Positions 54,093 to 64,000 of a DNA stretch of 64,000 nucleotides are shown piece by piece. The first letter of the stretch is position 1. Every line of letters begins with the position of its first letter. The stretch lies in assembly GCF_014229965.1 (NCBI RefSeq), contig NZ_JABGBW010000006.1:1-64000 (forward strand), given 5' to 3'. Position numbers and translations under genes: made by a program. Under the pieces are notes generated by a model, which saw only the letters and a list, made by a program, of their open reading frames with translations, had not been told where the DNA came from and ran no database searches. Source of the DNA: Peptostreptococcus canis (GTDB lineage Bacteria > Bacillota > Clostridia > Peptostreptococcales > Peptostreptococcaceae).

Positions 54093-55358
54093 TTAATCAA
54101 TTAAATCAAAAAAATCGCTATTTTTTTCCCCCGTATCTCCTATAGTTTTATATTCTTTACTATCATCATCAATTATTTTTTTATTTTCATTCACATTACA
54201 ACTTTCCAGGTTATCATCAATAACATTGTCTGAAGAAATTTTGCTCAACTCTCTATATTTATCTAATAATTCTTTAGCACTGTCTTCAGAAGCTCTATTT
54301 CTTCTTTCTGCTCTCTTTATAAGCCTTTCTTCTTTTTTCTTTTCAATATCATTTCTTCTGTTTATCGCTATCTTTTTCTTTGCCTTTTGTATCTTCTCGT
54401 TTGAATCCAGATTTAATTTTGCAGAAATAAATCCCGGACCACTAATTATATTCACAAGATAGGCAAAAAGTACAGCCAAACATATAGTAAATACTATGAC
54501 ATATTCCACAACCACAAACATCTGTAAAAAATCATACTGTCTATTATGCGACATTAGATTGTTTAAGACTGATGTTGCATATAGTGTAATAGAAGAACTT
54601 AAAGTGTAGCAAGACCAACTAGAATAGAATCCATTGAATATCTGTATAAAAATACTTAACAAGACTATTACAAATAATATCTGTAACATATAAAACATTA
54701 TCATCAATTTCCCTATACTAATAGTTTCCGCAGTGAATATATATGCAGGAATAATTATTCCAAGCGGAATTGTTATTAACGAGAAAAAAGGTTTAGCAGC
54801 ATTTTTCTCTGATTTTCCATTTAAAAACATAGAAAAAATGACAAATGGAGATATAATTAGAGTTGTAATAACTATCATAGCAAATGTAAATTTTCCAAAT
54901 ATAATCATACCAAAATCTCTACAAGTTATTATTGCCATTCCTAGACCAGTATAAATCAAGAACCATGTAGCATATACTTTAGTATCCTTTATATTAATAA
55001 AATATTTCACAGTAAATATAATAAATATTATTGTATGTAAAACTACACCAGCTACCCATATATAGAAATTTGATTTACCAAAAATACCCTTCATCCACAC
55101 AGAAATCATAATCAGTGTTAAACTGAATGATGAAAACATAGAAAGACCTATTGGACTTTTAAGACTTGCATAAAAACTTCTCGGGTGCCTGATAACCCTT
55201 GTCATTGTCATTAATAACAGTAATAAAGATATTACCATGCAAACATCTCTTAAAAAGGGTATTTCTCCCTGAAATACAGTTCCTAAAATAACCCACCCAA
55301 GGGCCAAAGCAGTTATAGGTAGAGGTATTCTGGATGTGTAATCCTTCAAAAAAATCAC
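54093..55358 (-). CDS. TDT/SLAC1-family transporter with long cytosolic tail
   Basis: A 421-residue membrane protein with about ten helices (residues 10-320). The start (YTSRIPLPITALALGWVILG) is typical of the tellurite-resistance/dicarboxylate transporter family, related to plant SLAC1 anion channels. Substrates in this family include tellurite, malate, sulfite and small anions, and the present one is unknown. A tail of about 100 charged residues follows the last helix, with a basic helical part (KKKIAINRRNDIEKKKEERL-like) and an acidic end. That tail is unusual. Confidence 0.82.
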   Translation of the reverse strand: MIFLKDYTSRIPLPITALALGWVILGTVFQGEIPFLRDVCMVISLLLLLMTMTRVIRHPRSFYASLKSPIGLSMFSSFSLTLIMISVWMKGIFGKSNFYIWVAGVVLHTIIFIIFTVKYFINIKDTKVYATWFLIYTGLGMAIITCRDFGMIIFGKFTFAMIVITTLIISPFVIFSMFLNGKSEKNAAKPFFSLITIPLGIIIPAYIFTAETISIGKLMIMFYMLQILFVIVLLSIFIQIFNGFYSSWSCYTLSSSITLYATSVLNNLMSHNRQYDFLQMFVVVEYVIVFTICLAVLFAYLVNIISGPGFISAKLNLDSNEKIQKAKKKIAINRRNDIEKKKEERLIKRAERRNRASEDSAKELLDKYRELSKISSDNVIDDNLESCNVNENKKIIDDDSKEYKTIGDTGEKNSDFFDLID

Positions 55359-55482
55359 CTCTCATTTAAATTGTACTCTTCATTATATCATAAAATTTAA
55401 AAAAGTGGAAATTTATTCTTTATTATAATAATTTTTTATATTTATTTTTTTATAATTTTGAAATAAACTTTTTTATAAAAAC

Positions 55483-55525
55483 AAAAAACCCCTATAAGCA
55501 TTGAAAATTCAATACTATAGGGATT
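55483..55525 (-). terminator. Terminator after yqeY
   Basis: Arms CCCTATA and TATAGGG, with an inner ATTGAA/TTCAAT helix, are followed on the minus strand by GTTTTTTG. It closes the long transcript that starts upstream of rpsU. Confidence 0.88.
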
Positions 55526-55530
55526 TTATC

Positions 55531-55971
55531 TTACAAATTCTTTTTCACAAGTTCATTAATTTTTCTGCCATCAGCACGTCCTGCTGTTTTTGGCTTAATA
55601 ATAGCCATAATCTTTCCCATATCCTTCATAGATGTAGCACCTACTTCTGATATAGTTTCGACCACTATTTTTTCTAATTCTTCTTCGCTTAATTGTTGAG
55701 GTAGGTATTCTTTCAAAACTTGTATTTCAGATTTTGTTTCTTCAATCAGATCTTCCCTTCCAGCTTTTTCAAACTCTGCTAAAGAATCATTTCTTTGCTT
55801 TAGCTGTTTAGAAATGATATCGATAATTCCAGCATCATCAAGATCAACACGATTATCAACTTCGTATTGTTTTATAGCTGCTCTTACCAAAGTAATCACC
55901 GATTTTCTGACTGTGTCTTTATTCTTCATTGAAGATTTTAAATCTTCTTGCAGTCTTTCTTTAAGGGACAT
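55531..55971 (-). CDS. GatB/YqeY domain protein
   Basis: A 146-residue YqeY-family protein, homologous to the C-terminal tRNA-binding region of GatB. It has SLKERLQEDLKSSMKNKD, VLKEYLPQQLSEEEL and the helical MGKIMAIIKPKTAGRADGRKI, typical of the family. The precise role is not established; it may bind tRNA. The ATG at 55971 follows AGAGGTGA. It follows rpsU by 23 bases, the usual pairing. Confidence 0.92.
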   Translation of the reverse strand: MSLKERLQEDLKSSMKNKDTVRKSVITLVRAAIKQYEVDNRVDLDDAGIIDIISKQLKQRNDSLAEFEKAGREDLIEETKSEIQVLKEYLPQQLSEEELEKIVVETISEVGATSMKDMGKIMAIIKPKTAGRADGRKINELVKKNL

Positions 55972-55994
55972 TCCCTTCACCTCTTCTTATATAA

Positions 55995-56174
55995 CTATCT
56001 TTTAGCGTTTTTTCTTCTAGCAGCCTCTGCCTTTTTCTTACGCTTAACACTAGGCTTGTCATAGTGTTCTCTTTTTCTAACTTCTGACATTATGCCAGAC
56101 ATAGCACACTGTCTTTTAAATCTTCTAAGCGCACTATCTAATGATTCATTTTCTCTTACTCTTACTTCTGACAT
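55995..56174 (-). CDS. rpsU: Ribosomal protein S21
   Basis: A 59-residue basic protein of the 30S subunit. [20 protein letters not shown] is the conserved start, followed by [14 protein letters not shown] and a lysine/arginine-rich tail. The ATG at 56174 follows GGGAGGTGA; the longer frame starts at a GTG in that site. It lies in the conserved order HIT-rpsU-yqeY. Confidence 0.96.
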   Translation of the reverse strand: MSEVRVRENESLDSALRRFKRQCAMSGIMSEVRKREHYDKPSVKRKKKAEAARRKNAKR

Positions 56175-56326
56175 TTGTTTCACCTCCCTACAACTAGCGA
56201 TTTGTTAATCTAATCAAATTAGTTTAACACCATAATATTATAATCTATTTTCATATTTTAATCAAGTATTTTTTAGAAGTTTATATTCTTAACTAAAAAT
56301 AAAAATCAGCGATTATAATCTGTATT

Positions 56327-56671
56327 TTAGTCGGTAACTAATTTTGTCAATTGTTTACCTGCAAGAACATGGTAGTGAATATGAGGCACTTCTTGACCAC
56401 CATCCTTACCACAATTATTAATAATTCTGTATCCATTCTTAGAAAACCCCTCTTGTTCAGCAATTTTTCTTATGGCTTTATGAATATCAATTATCACATC
56501 CATATTCTCAAAATCCACATCTTCCAAACTTGAATAGTGTTTTTTAGGAACCACTAATATGTGAACTGGAGCAACAGGATTTACGTCTTTAAATGCTGCT
56601 ATCCTTTCATCCTCATACACCATATTTGTAGGTATTTCTCCATTAGCTAACTTACAAAAAATACAATCCAT
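56327..56671 (-). CDS. HIT-family nucleotide-binding protein
   Basis: A 114-residue HINT-type purine nucleoside phosphoramidase-like protein. It begins DCIFCKLANGEIPTNMVYED, with two zinc-type cysteines, and ends with the histidine triad VPHIHYHVLAG. It likely hydrolyses AMP linked to amines, but its physiological substrate is not known. It is encoded between mtaB and rpsU. Confidence 0.94.
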   Translation of the reverse strand: MDCIFCKLANGEIPTNMVYEDERIAAFKDVNPVAPVHILVVPKKHYSSLEDVDFENMDVIIDIHKAIRKIAEQEGFSKNGYRIINNCGKDGGQEVPHIHYHVLAGKQLTKLVTD

Positions 56672-56760
56672 AACATCATCTCCTAATAATATAAATAACT
56701 TAATAAATAACTCATAATTAAATCTCTTATATATATTATATGCTCTTTACATTAATTTTG

Positions 56761-58056
56761 CTATACCAAATTAGCATAACAAAAATCATCCATAATATCT
56801 GAAATTATGACATATTTAAATTCTCCACATATATCACTTTCTGATTTTACTTTCACTCTAATATAGTTATCTGTCAATCCCTCATAAAAACCTTCTGCAT
56901 CACACTCTTCAAATAAAACTCTGAGTTTCTGATCTTCGAATTTCTCAACATACTTCCTAAAATTTTTTGTACAAAGTGATAATAATGTATTACTCCTCAT
57001 ATTTTTCATCTGTGAATCAACTTGATTTTTCATAGTTGCAGCTGGTGTCCCTTTCCTTGGAGAGTATTTAAAAATATGTGTATGCATAAGCTCAATTTCT
57101 TTCAAAAACTTTAACGTTTCTGAAAACTCATTGTTATCTTCTCCAGGAAAACCTACAATTACATCAGTAGTAATGGATACATTAGGGATTCTATTTCTAA
57201 GAATTTCAACAATTTTTTTATATTCTTCTATAGTGTATCTTCTATTCATTCTCTTAAGAGTTTCATTACAACCACTTTGCAAAGAAAGATGATAATGAGG
57301 AGCCAGCTTTTTAATTTTGCAAATATCGTCGACAAACTCTTCAGAAAATAAAATTGGCTCTACTGAACTAAGTCTAATTCTTTCTATACCTTCTATTTCA
57401 TCAATCGCCTTAATAACTGTCAATATACTACTCCCGTCTTTTATATCCTTGCCATAAGAAGCAACATGAATACCCGTAAGCACGACTTCTTTAAAACCTT
57501 TGTCAGCAAGATTCTTTACTTCTTTGACAATATCATCTAAATCTCTTGATCTTATTCTCCCTCTTGCGTAAGGTATAATACAATATGTACAAAATCTATC
57601 ACACCCATCTTGTATCTTTATAAAAGCTCTGGTTTTACCATTTGTTTGATTAATTTCTATAGTTTCAAATTCTTTGACTTTCATTATATCATCAACTGTA
57701 CTTATTTTGGAATTGCTATCTAAATTTTTTATATTCTTCACTATACTTCTTCTATCATTAGTTCCCATAACGAGATTAACTTCCTCTATATCTAATATCT
57801 CCTCAGGTGACACTTGAGAATAGCAACCTACAACCGCTATTACGGCATTTGGATTTTTCTTTTTCATTCTTCTTATGTATTGTCTGGACTTTCTATCGGA
57901 CATATGCGTTACGGTACATGTATTAATCACATAAACATCTGCAAACTCTTCGCTGTCAACTTTTTTATATCCTTCTTTTTCGAACATTTCGAGCATTGCT
58001 TCAGTTTCATATTGATTAACCTTACACCCCAACGTATAAAATGCTACCTTTTTCAA
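56761..58056 (-). CDS. mtaB: tRNA t6A37 methylthiotransferase MtaB
   Basis: A radical-SAM methylthiotransferase of 431 residues that makes ms2t6A37 in tRNAs reading ANN codons. The UPF0004 cysteines are C11 (TLGCKVNQYE), C47 (NTCTVTH) and C78 (VGCYSQ). The radical-SAM triad is C152, C156, C159 in GCDRFCTYCIIPYARGR. The TLGCKVNQYE start separates it from MiaB. A TRAM domain ends the protein. It lies one base from rsmE, matching the Bacillus dnaJ-prmA-rsmE-mtaB order. Confidence 0.96.
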   Translation of the reverse strand: MKKVAFYTLGCKVNQYETEAMLEMFEKEGYKKVDSEEFADVYVINTCTVTHMSDRKSRQYIRRMKKKNPNAVIAVVGCYSQVSPEEILDIEEVNLVMGTNDRRSIVKNIKNLDSNSKISTVDDIMKVKEFETIEINQTNGKTRAFIKIQDGCDRFCTYCIIPYARGRIRSRDLDDIVKEVKNLADKGFKEVVLTGIHVASYGKDIKDGSSILTVIKAIDEIEGIERIRLSSVEPILFSEEFVDDICKIKKLAPHYHLSLQSGCNETLKRMNRRYTIEEYKKIVEILRNRIPNVSITTDVIVGFPGEDNNEFSETLKFLKEIELMHTHIFKYSPRKGTPAATMKNQVDSQMKNMRSNTLLSLCTKNFRKYVEKFEDQKLRVLFEECDAEGFYEGLTDNYIRVKVKSESDICGEFKYVIISDIMDDFCYANLV

Positions 58057-58057
58057 A

Positions 58058-58837
58058 CTATATTCCTCCTATATCACCTAACTCATAAAGTACTATCGAA
58101 GTGGCAACAATCGAAGCCGTTTCTGTCCTAAAAATCCTCGGTCCCATGCTTACTGAATAAATTCCTTCACTTTTGATAAGTTCATTTTCCGTATCGCTGA
58201 ACCCTCCTTCCGGACCTATGAAAATACCGATATTTATTTCCTTTTTTTCATCGGCCAATGTCTTTATTTTTTCACTTCTTAGCACTTCTTTTATACCAAG
58301 TGATCTTTCTGCTTCAAATGGAGATATATTAAAGTCATTATTAGACATATCTTTTAAAGCATCATTAAAACTAAGCACTCCTCTTAAATTAGGTATTTTC
58401 CCTCTTTTTGATTGTTTTGAGGCTTCATATACTATTCTTTCCCATCTTTCAAACTTTTTACCACTTTTTTTTTCATCTAAATTTACTACGCTTCTAGCCG
58501 TATCAACTAAAACTATCTCTCTTACTCCACATTCAGTAAGTTTTTGAAGTATAATCTCCATTTTTGTACTTTTGGGTAAACCTTGATATAGTTTTATATT
58601 TATACTACTTTCTCTATTTATATTTACTTCTTTGTCTATACTCAAAAGAATATTATCTTTATCAATATTTTTAATACTACATATATATTCTCTATTATTA
58701 GAATCACAGACTTCTATTTTGTCACCAATTCCATATCTTAATACTTTCAATATATGCTTTACATCTTCACCAACGATTTTTAATTCATTATTTGAAATAT
58801 CTATATTTCTTTCTTTAACAAAAAATCTATCCATCAT
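58058..58837 (-). CDS. rsmE: 16S rRNA m3U1498 methyltransferase RsmE
   Basis: A 259-residue SPOUT-fold methyltransferase for U1498 of 16S rRNA. A PUA-like N-terminal domain is followed by the knotted domain with IGPEGGFSDTENELI and MGPRIFRTETASIVATSIV, the SAM-binding loops. It also has KSTKMEIILQKLTECGV. The length is typical. Confidence 0.96.
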   Translation of the reverse strand: MMDRFFVKERNIDISNNELKIVGEDVKHILKVLRYGIGDKIEVCDSNNREYICSIKNIDKDNILLSIDKEVNINRESSINIKLYQGLPKSTKMEIILQKLTECGVREIVLVDTARSVVNLDEKKSGKKFERWERIVYEASKQSKRGKIPNLRGVLSFNDALKDMSNNDFNISPFEAERSLGIKEVLRSEKIKTLADEKKEINIGIFIGPEGGFSDTENELIKSEGIYSVSMGPRIFRTETASIVATSIVLYELGDIGGI

Positions 58838-58943
58838 TACCTCACAATAATAATTAATTTATATAATATAATTAACTAATAACTTTATAATTGAACTTTT
58901 AGATTAATTGATTTAGTATAATTATTTTATATTAAATCTTCTA

Positions 58944-59900
58944 TCAACAGCTGGCAATTATACAGGCCCATTCTCCCTTTTTTTGCACTTCTAATATATT
59001 AAATCCATTTTGCTCTAATGCATCTACTACTTCGTGAATTTTTGCATGTATAATACCTGAAGAAATAAAAATTCCATCCTTTTTTAGAAATTCTTTCACA
59101 TCTTTAGCTAAAATTATTATTATATCCGCTATTATATTTGCAACAACAATATCAGGCTTTTTATTTTTATCAATATCATCAGCAAGATTACCTTGTATAG
59201 CTTTCATTACAGATTGAACATTATTCTTTTGTATATTTTCATTTGCTACTTTCACAGCCACCTCATCAATATCAATACCCAACACTTCTTTTGCTCCCAG
59301 TTTAGCTGCTGTTATTCCCAGTATTCCACTTCCACAACCAATATCAAAAACTGTACTATCTTTTTTCACGAACTTTTCTAAATTTGAAACACACATGTTC
59401 GTAGTTTCATGGTTTCCTGTACCAAAAGCCATTCCGGGATTCATTTCAATAATTATGTCATCTTCTCTTGGTGAATATTCTTCCCATTCAGGTTTGATAA
59501 CTATATTATTTCCTATTTTAGTAGGTTTGTAATATTGTTTCCAATTATTTGCCCAATCCTCTTCTTTCACTGATTCCGTGCTAATTTCACCTTTTCCGAT
59601 ATCTATGCCAAATTCAGATAATTCATTAATTCTTATTCTAATATTTTCCATAAATTTCAGCACATTTTTTTCTTCTGATATGTATGTTTTTATAATAACT
59701 ATATTTTCATTTTCCGGATCAAGCTTAAATACTTCCTCTTCTACATAATCCCAATCATATTCATTTTTCTTCTGAAAATAAAAATCCTTTGGATCCTCTA
59801 TCATAGCTCCTTGAGCTCCATTTTCATAAAGAATATTAGTAATCGCTTCTACAGCCTCTGTTGTAGTTTTTATAGTTACTTCTATCCAAGTATCACTCAT
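58944..59900 (-). CDS. prmA: Ribosomal protein L11 methyltransferase
   Basis: A 318-residue enzyme that trimethylates ribosomal protein L11. The N-terminal substrate-recognition domain (1-60) is followed by a linker and the SAM domain with PGMAFGTGNHETT, DIGCGSGILGITAAKLGA and VVANIIADII. AAAGGAGG precedes the ATG. It is 213 bases downstream of dnaJ, whose transcript ends in a terminator, so prmA probably has its own promoter. Confidence 0.96.
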   Translation of the reverse strand: MSDTWIEVTIKTTTEAVEAITNILYENGAQGAMIEDPKDFYFQKKNEYDWDYVEEEVFKLDPENENIVIIKTYISEEKNVLKFMENIRIRINELSEFGIDIGKGEISTESVKEEDWANNWKQYYKPTKIGNNIVIKPEWEEYSPREDDIIIEMNPGMAFGTGNHETTNMCVSNLEKFVKKDSTVFDIGCGSGILGITAAKLGAKEVLGIDIDEVAVKVANENIQKNNVQSVMKAIQGNLADDIDKNKKPDIVVANIIADIIIILAKDVKEFLKKDGIFISSGIIHAKIHEVVDALEQNGFNILEVQKKGEWACIIASC

Positions 59901-60061
59901 ATTGCCTCCTTTTAAAATTTAAAATCAATCTATTAATTTATTCTATCATACTTTATATTATAAGTGTATTGCAAAACTACTTATATATTACATAACCTGC
60001 ATATTTATACAACACATGTTATATTACCAAAAGAAAATCCAGATTACTATTTCTATATCAT

Positions 60062-60104
60062 AAAAATAAGGAGCTGTCCTAATAAAAATCAGGACACACT
60101 CCTT
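60062..60104 (-). terminator. Terminator after dnaJ
   Basis: Arms AAGGAG-TGTCCT and AGGACA-CTCCTT pair over 12 bases with a small internal loop, and on the minus strand ATTTTTATG follows. Confidence 0.85.
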
Positions 60105-60113
60105 GGAATATAT

Positions 60114-61292
60114 TTATTCTTTTCTATCTTTAGTAAAGAAATCTTCTATTTTCTGCCCGAAAGTTTTCTTGTTTTCTTGAACAGACTCTCCACTTTCACT
60201 AGCAAATGTTCTAAGGATTTCCTTTTGTTTTTCAGTCAATTTTTTAGGTACATCTATTTTTACCTTGACATATTGATCTCCTCTAGTAGCGGAATTCATT
60301 CTCTGGATTCCCTTACCCTTCAATCTAAACACAGTTCCTGTTTGTGTACCTTCCGGTATCGAATATTTTACATCACCATCAATTGTAGGTACTTCTACAT
60401 CATCTCCTAAAGCAGCTTGTACGAAAGATATTGGCATATCTAAATATATATCATACCCTTCTCTGACAAAGTATTTATGTGGTCTAATATGTACGACTAT
60501 ATATAAATCACCTCTAGGAGCGTTTTTTTCACCATATTCACCTTGTCCAGCCAGCTTTATCATTTGTCCATCATCTATACCGGCTGGTATATTAACTTCA
60601 ATAGTTTTAGTTTTTCTAACAGATCCAGTTCCATGGCATTTACTACATGGACTTTCTATTTGCTCACCTGTACCATGACAACTGCTACACTCACGCTGAG
60701 TAGCCATATTACCAAAAGGTGTTTGCCTAACTTCTCTAACAACACCGGAACCACCGCATGTTGAACAAGTTTTCTTTGATGTCCCCGGCTTACATCCACT
60801 TCCACCGCATTCATCACATTCTTCTCTTCTGTTTACTTTTAATGAGATTTTTTTACCAAAAGCCGCCTCTTCAAAATCAATAGTTACAGATTGCCTAATA
60901 TCAGCACCTCTTATAGGACCTCTACGACCAGTTCCACCAAATCCACTGAAACCGCCTCTTCCTCCACCAAAGAAATCACTAAATATATCTCCAAACATAT
61001 CTTCAAATCCGCCACCACTGAATCCTCCACCGAATCCACCGGCACCACCAAATCCAGCTTGACCTTTTAGCCCTTCTTCGCCATATTGATCATATATAGC
61101 TCTTTTTTCTGGATCAGATAATATTTCATATGCTTCGTTCACATCTTTAAATTTTTCTTCAGCTTCTTTATTATCAGGATTTCTATCCGGATGATATTTC
61201 ATAGCCTTTTTTCTGTAAGCTTTTTTTAATTCTTTTTCATCAGCAGTTTTTGATACACCTAAGATCTCATAAAAATCTCTATTTGCACCCAA
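60114..61292 (-). CDS. dnaJ: Chaperone DnaJ
   Basis: A 392-residue type I J-protein that stimulates the DnaK ATPase and delivers clients. The J domain (1-70) holds the HPD motif (KYHPDRNPD). A long Gly/Phe region follows (about 76-125), then four zinc repeats CxxCxGxG ([32 protein letters not shown]) and the C-terminal substrate domain. The start is TTG at 61292, preceded by AGGTGT. It lies about 100 bases after dnaK with a hairpin between. Confidence 0.97.
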   Translation of the reverse strand: MGANRDFYEILGVSKTADEKELKKAYRKKAMKYHPDRNPDNKEAEEKFKDVNEAYEILSDPEKRAIYDQYGEEGLKGQAGFGGAGGFGGGFSGGGFEDMFGDIFSDFFGGGRGGFSGFGGTGRRGPIRGADIRQSVTIDFEEAAFGKKISLKVNRREECDECGGSGCKPGTSKKTCSTCGGSGVVREVRQTPFGNMATQRECSSCHGTGEQIESPCSKCHGTGSVRKTKTIEVNIPAGIDDGQMIKLAGQGEYGEKNAPRGDLYIVVHIRPHKYFVREGYDIYLDMPISFVQAALGDDVEVPTIDGDVKYSIPEGTQTGTVFRLKGKGIQRMNSATRGDQYVKVKIDVPKKLTEKQKEILRTFASESGESVQENKKTFGQKIEDFFTKDRKE

Positions 61293-61325
61293 ATTCTACA
61301 CCTGCTTTCCTTAATCAATTTACTT

Positions 61326-61358
61326 TATAATAGCTTGTGGTAACCACAAGCTATTATA
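61326..61358. promoter_or_regulatory. Perfect hairpin between dnaK and dnaJ
   Basis: TATAATAGCTTGTGG and its exact complement form a 15-base stem with a TAA loop. There is no T-run on the minus strand, so full termination is unlikely. It may stabilise the dnaK message end or lower dnaJ expression. Confidence 0.7.
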
Positions 61359-61393
61359 CAAAATTTATTTAATAACAACACCAAAACTTTTTA

Positions 61394-63235
61394 TTATTTA
61401 TCATCTACCTCTGTGAAATCTGCATCTACTACATTATCATCATTTGAAGATGTTTCTTCTGATGAGCTATCAGATTGCTGTTGAGCTTGTGCCTGAGCAT
61501 TAGCATACATTTCCTGGGAAATCTTTTGGAATTTATTCATTAGTTCATCTACCGCAGCATTTATTTCTTCAACAGTAGCCTCTTCTTTATCCTTAACTTC
61601 TCTAACTTTGGCAATTGATTCTTCTATTCCACTCTTATCATCAGCGTTAATATTTTCACCTAATTCAGCTAAAGTCTGTTCAGTCTGATATGCAACTGAT
61701 TCAGCATGGTTTACTGCTTCAATTTTTTCTTTCTTTTTCTTATCTGCTTCTGCATTAGCTTCGGCTTCTTTAATCTTCTTTTCGATTTCTTCTTCTGACA
61801 TATTTGTATCCGAAGTTATAGTAATTTTTTGTTCTTTACCAGTTCCAAGATCTTTAGCAGTTACATTTACAATACCATTAGCATCTATATCAAAAGTTAC
61901 TTCTATTTGAGGTACTCCTCTTTTTGCCGGTGGTATATTTGTAAGCTGGAATCTACCAAGAGTTGTATTATCATAAGACATTGCTCTTTCACCCTGAAGT
62001 ACATGTATGTCAACAGCAGTCTGATTGTCAGCGGCTGTTGAGAATACCTGTGACTTCTTAGTAGGTATAGTAGTATTTCTTTCTATTATCTTAGTAAATA
62101 CATTACCAAGAGTTTCTATACCCAATGAAAGTGGAGTTACATCAAGTAAAAGTATATCATTTACTTCACCAGTTAATACACCTGCCTGTACTGATGCACC
62201 TGCAGCAACACATTCATCCGGATTTATTCCTTTATGAGGTTCTTTTCCTATAAAATTCTTTACAGCTTCTTGAACAGCCGGAATTCTAGTAGAACCACCT
62301 ACTAATAATACATCATCTATTTCTGAAACATCAATGCCGGCATCCTTTATAGCCTGTTTAGTCGGTTCCATACTCTTTGCAACTAAAGACGCAGTTAACT
62401 CATTGAATTTAGCTCTAGTTAAATCCATATTCAAGTGTTTTGGTCCCTCAGCAGTCGCTGTGATAAATGGCAGATTAATATTAGTTGACATTGTTGAAGA
62501 AAGTTCCTTCTTAGCTTTTTCTGCAGCTTCTTTTAATCTCTGTAAAGACATTTTATCAGCCTTTAAATCTACTCCTTCAGTCTTTTTAAATTCGTCAGCT
62601 AAATAATCTATTACTATCTGGTCAAAATCATCTCCACCTAATTTATTATTACCTGCTGTTGCAAGAACTTCAAATGTACCATCTCCTATTTCAAGAATTG
62701 ATACGTCAAAAGTACCACCACCTAAGTCAAATACTAATATTTTCTTTTCCTGTTCCAATTTATCCATACCATAAGCAAGTGAGGCAGCAGTAGGCTCGTT
62801 TATAATTCTCTTAACTTCTAGTCCTGCTATTTTTCCTGCATCCTTTGTTGCCTGTCTCTGTGCATCTGTGAAATATGCTGGAACTGTAATTACAGCTTCA
62901 GTTACTTTCTCACCTAAATAACTTTCTGCATCTGCTTTTAACTTCTGAAGAATTATTGCAGAAATTTCCTGTGGAGTATAGCTTTTTCCATCAATATTCA
63001 CTTTATAGTCTGTACCCATATGAGTTTTAATTGAAGTTATTGTTCTTTCCGCATTTGTTACAGCCTGTCTTTTAGCAGGTTCACCAACTATTCTTTCTCC
63101 TTCTTTAGTAAATGCCACTACAGATGGAGTTGTTCTCATACCTTCGTTATTTGGTATTATTGTAGGTTCTCCACCTTCTAATACTGCTACACATGAATTT
63201 GTTGTACCTAAATCTATTCCTATCACCTTTCCCAT
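61394..63235 (-). CDS. dnaK: Chaperone DnaK (Hsp70)
   Basis: A 613-residue Hsp70. The ATPase domain opens [19 protein letters not shown] and has [12 protein letters not shown], a Gram-positive-type shortened lobe, and [13 protein letters not shown]. The substrate domain follows from about residue 380 ([13 protein letters not shown]), ending in an acidic tail with EVDDK. The ATG at 63235 follows GGAGG; the longer frame starts with a TTG in that site. It is the middle gene of grpE-dnaK-dnaJ. Confidence 0.98.
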   Translation of the reverse strand: MGKVIGIDLGTTNSCVAVLEGGEPTIIPNNEGMRTTPSVVAFTKEGERIVGEPAKRQAVTNAERTITSIKTHMGTDYKVNIDGKSYTPQEISAIILQKLKADAESYLGEKVTEAVITVPAYFTDAQRQATKDAGKIAGLEVKRIINEPTAASLAYGMDKLEQEKKILVFDLGGGTFDVSILEIGDGTFEVLATAGNNKLGGDDFDQIVIDYLADEFKKTEGVDLKADKMSLQRLKEAAEKAKKELSSTMSTNINLPFITATAEGPKHLNMDLTRAKFNELTASLVAKSMEPTKQAIKDAGIDVSEIDDVLLVGGSTRIPAVQEAVKNFIGKEPHKGINPDECVAAGASVQAGVLTGEVNDILLLDVTPLSLGIETLGNVFTKIIERNTTIPTKKSQVFSTAADNQTAVDIHVLQGERAMSYDNTTLGRFQLTNIPPAKRGVPQIEVTFDIDANGIVNVTAKDLGTGKEQKITITSDTNMSEEEIEKKIKEAEANAEADKKKKEKIEAVNHAESVAYQTEQTLAELGENINADDKSGIEESIAKVREVKDKEEATVEEINAAVDELMNKFQKISQEMYANAQAQAQQQSDSSSEETSSNDDNVVDADFTEVDDK

Positions 63236-63299
63236 TTTACTTACCTCCAAAATTTCTAAATATATTTTTTATTTTCTTTTTTAATACTTTAAAATAATG

Positions 63300-63941
63300 T
63301 TAACAAGATACTTTTACCATTGCGGCTCTTAAAACCTTATTTCCTAACTTATATCCATTTTGTAAAACCATAACTATTTTACCGGCTTCAAAATCTGAGT
63401 TCTCCTCCTGAAGAACTGCCATGTGGAAGTTAGGATCAAAATCTTCTCCTATTTCAGAAGATATACTTTCAAGTCCATTCTTATTTAATGCTTCAATCAT
63501 TTGTTTATATACAAGCTCTACCCCTTTATAAAGAGGATTTTCCTTATCTTCAAATGAACTTAATGCCCTTTCCATATTATCAATTACCGGAATAAGCTCA
63601 TTCATTATCTTTTCATTAGCAAATAATCCTATTGAACTTTTTTCCTCAGAAGTTCTTCTTCTGTAATTGGCATATTCTGCGTTGATTCTCATATAAGCAT
63701 CTTCTTGTTCCTTTAATTTGTTTTCCAGAATTCTGATTTGAAATTCCGGTTCACAATCAACACCTTCTTCAATTATTTCTTCCTTTGTTTGATCTGTTTC
63801 TAAATTGTAATCAGAATCAGCTTTAGAATCTACACTACAATCTTCAACATTTTCATCTTTTTCAACTTCTAAATTTTCAGTCGGTTCCTCATTATTCAGT
63901 GATTCTTCTTTGTCAACTGAATTTTTGATTTCCTTTTCCAT
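63300..63941 (-). CDS. grpE: Nucleotide exchange factor GrpE
   Basis: A 213-residue GrpE that exchanges ADP on DnaK. An acidic N-terminal stretch of about 70 residues precedes the long dimerisation helix (ENKLKEQEDAYMRINAEYAN) and the C-terminal beta domain with FDPNFHMAVLQEE and GYKLGNKVLRAAMVKV. AGGGGTGAAG precedes the ATG. hrcA is expected just upstream, but the 59 remaining bases show no CIRCE element and are too short to identify a gene. Confidence 0.96.
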   Translation of the reverse strand: MEKEIKNSVDKEESLNNEEPTENLEVEKDENVEDCSVDSKADSDYNLETDQTKEEIIEEGVDCEPEFQIRILENKLKEQEDAYMRINAEYANYRRRTSEEKSSIGLFANEKIMNELIPVIDNMERALSSFEDKENPLYKGVELVYKQMIEALNKNGLESISSEIGEDFDPNFHMAVLQEENSDFEAGKIVMVLQNGYKLGNKVLRAAMVKVSC

Positions 63942-64000
63942 TTCTTCACCCCTTAAAATTTATCATTCTCATTATTTTTACACCCCAATATATTTTATCA

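Noticed and set aside
63942-64000. CIRCE element or end of hrcA upstream of grpE
   Set aside because: No TTAGCACTC-type inverted repeat is present, and the 59 bases are too few to identify the end of a coding frame.
1-64000. tRNA genes, rRNA genes, CRISPR arrays, prophage or insertion sequences
   Set aside because: No cloverleaf with T-arm sequence, no regularly spaced direct repeats and no transposase or phage gene was recognised; only one serine recombinase is present.

Overview
The window is a compact stretch of bacterial chromosome with very AT-rich DNA. Its gene content points to a low-GC, Gram-positive anaerobe of the Clostridia/Tissierellia type. The signs are backbone gene orders (rimP-nusA-rnpM-ylxQ-infB-rbfA; grpE-dnaK-dnaJ-prmA-rsmE-mtaB-HIT-rpsU-yqeY; phoH-ybeY-dgkA-era), a Bacillus-type LexA box, TTG starts with strong Shine-Dalgarno sequences, and SipW/TasA-like secretion genes. 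I cannot name the species. Sporulation genes that often sit beside recN and phoH in spore formers are missing here, so an asporogenous lineage is likely. Almost all genes lie on the minus strand; only lexA and a chrA pair are on plus. No rRNA, tRNA, CRISPR array or insertion sequence was found.

Layout. 1-1240: edge-truncated lipoprotein and a serine recombinase. 1517-5334: glnS, a lipoprotein and miaB. 5580-6328: lexA with a perfect operator and a shared terminator. 6360-9843: a Sel1/TPR protein, CorA and a methyltransferase, probably one operon, divergent from the chrA pair (9991-11095). 11212-17149: a DUF3810 protein and the rimP-to-rbfA translation operon. 17282-19347: four type IV pilin-like proteins. 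19559-22808: U32 peptidase (TrhP-like), TrmR and MltG. 22829-28378: punA, DUF3866, two glycosyltransferases and the SteB/SteA pair. 28380-35903: recN, tlyA, dxs, a PAP2-like protein, ispA, xseB and xseA.

36262-43218 is the most distinctive part. It is an island with three proteins that share a TasA/camelysin-like N-terminus, a SipW-type signal peptidase fused to a large membrane domain, a DUF5305-like membrane protein, and a NarL-type two-component system. On both sides lies a diverged copy of a palindromic intergenic element; a third copy lies at 11123.

44032-63941 returns to housekeeping: glySQ, a DUF4342 protein, recO, mgtE, era, a DgkA-PAP2 fusion, ybeY, phoH, hpf, a TDT-family transporter, yqeY, rpsU, HIT, mtaB, rsmE, prmA, dnaJ, dnaK and grpE. 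Hairpin terminators mark most operon ends. Functions are inferred from sequence motifs and gene order; no database search was possible.
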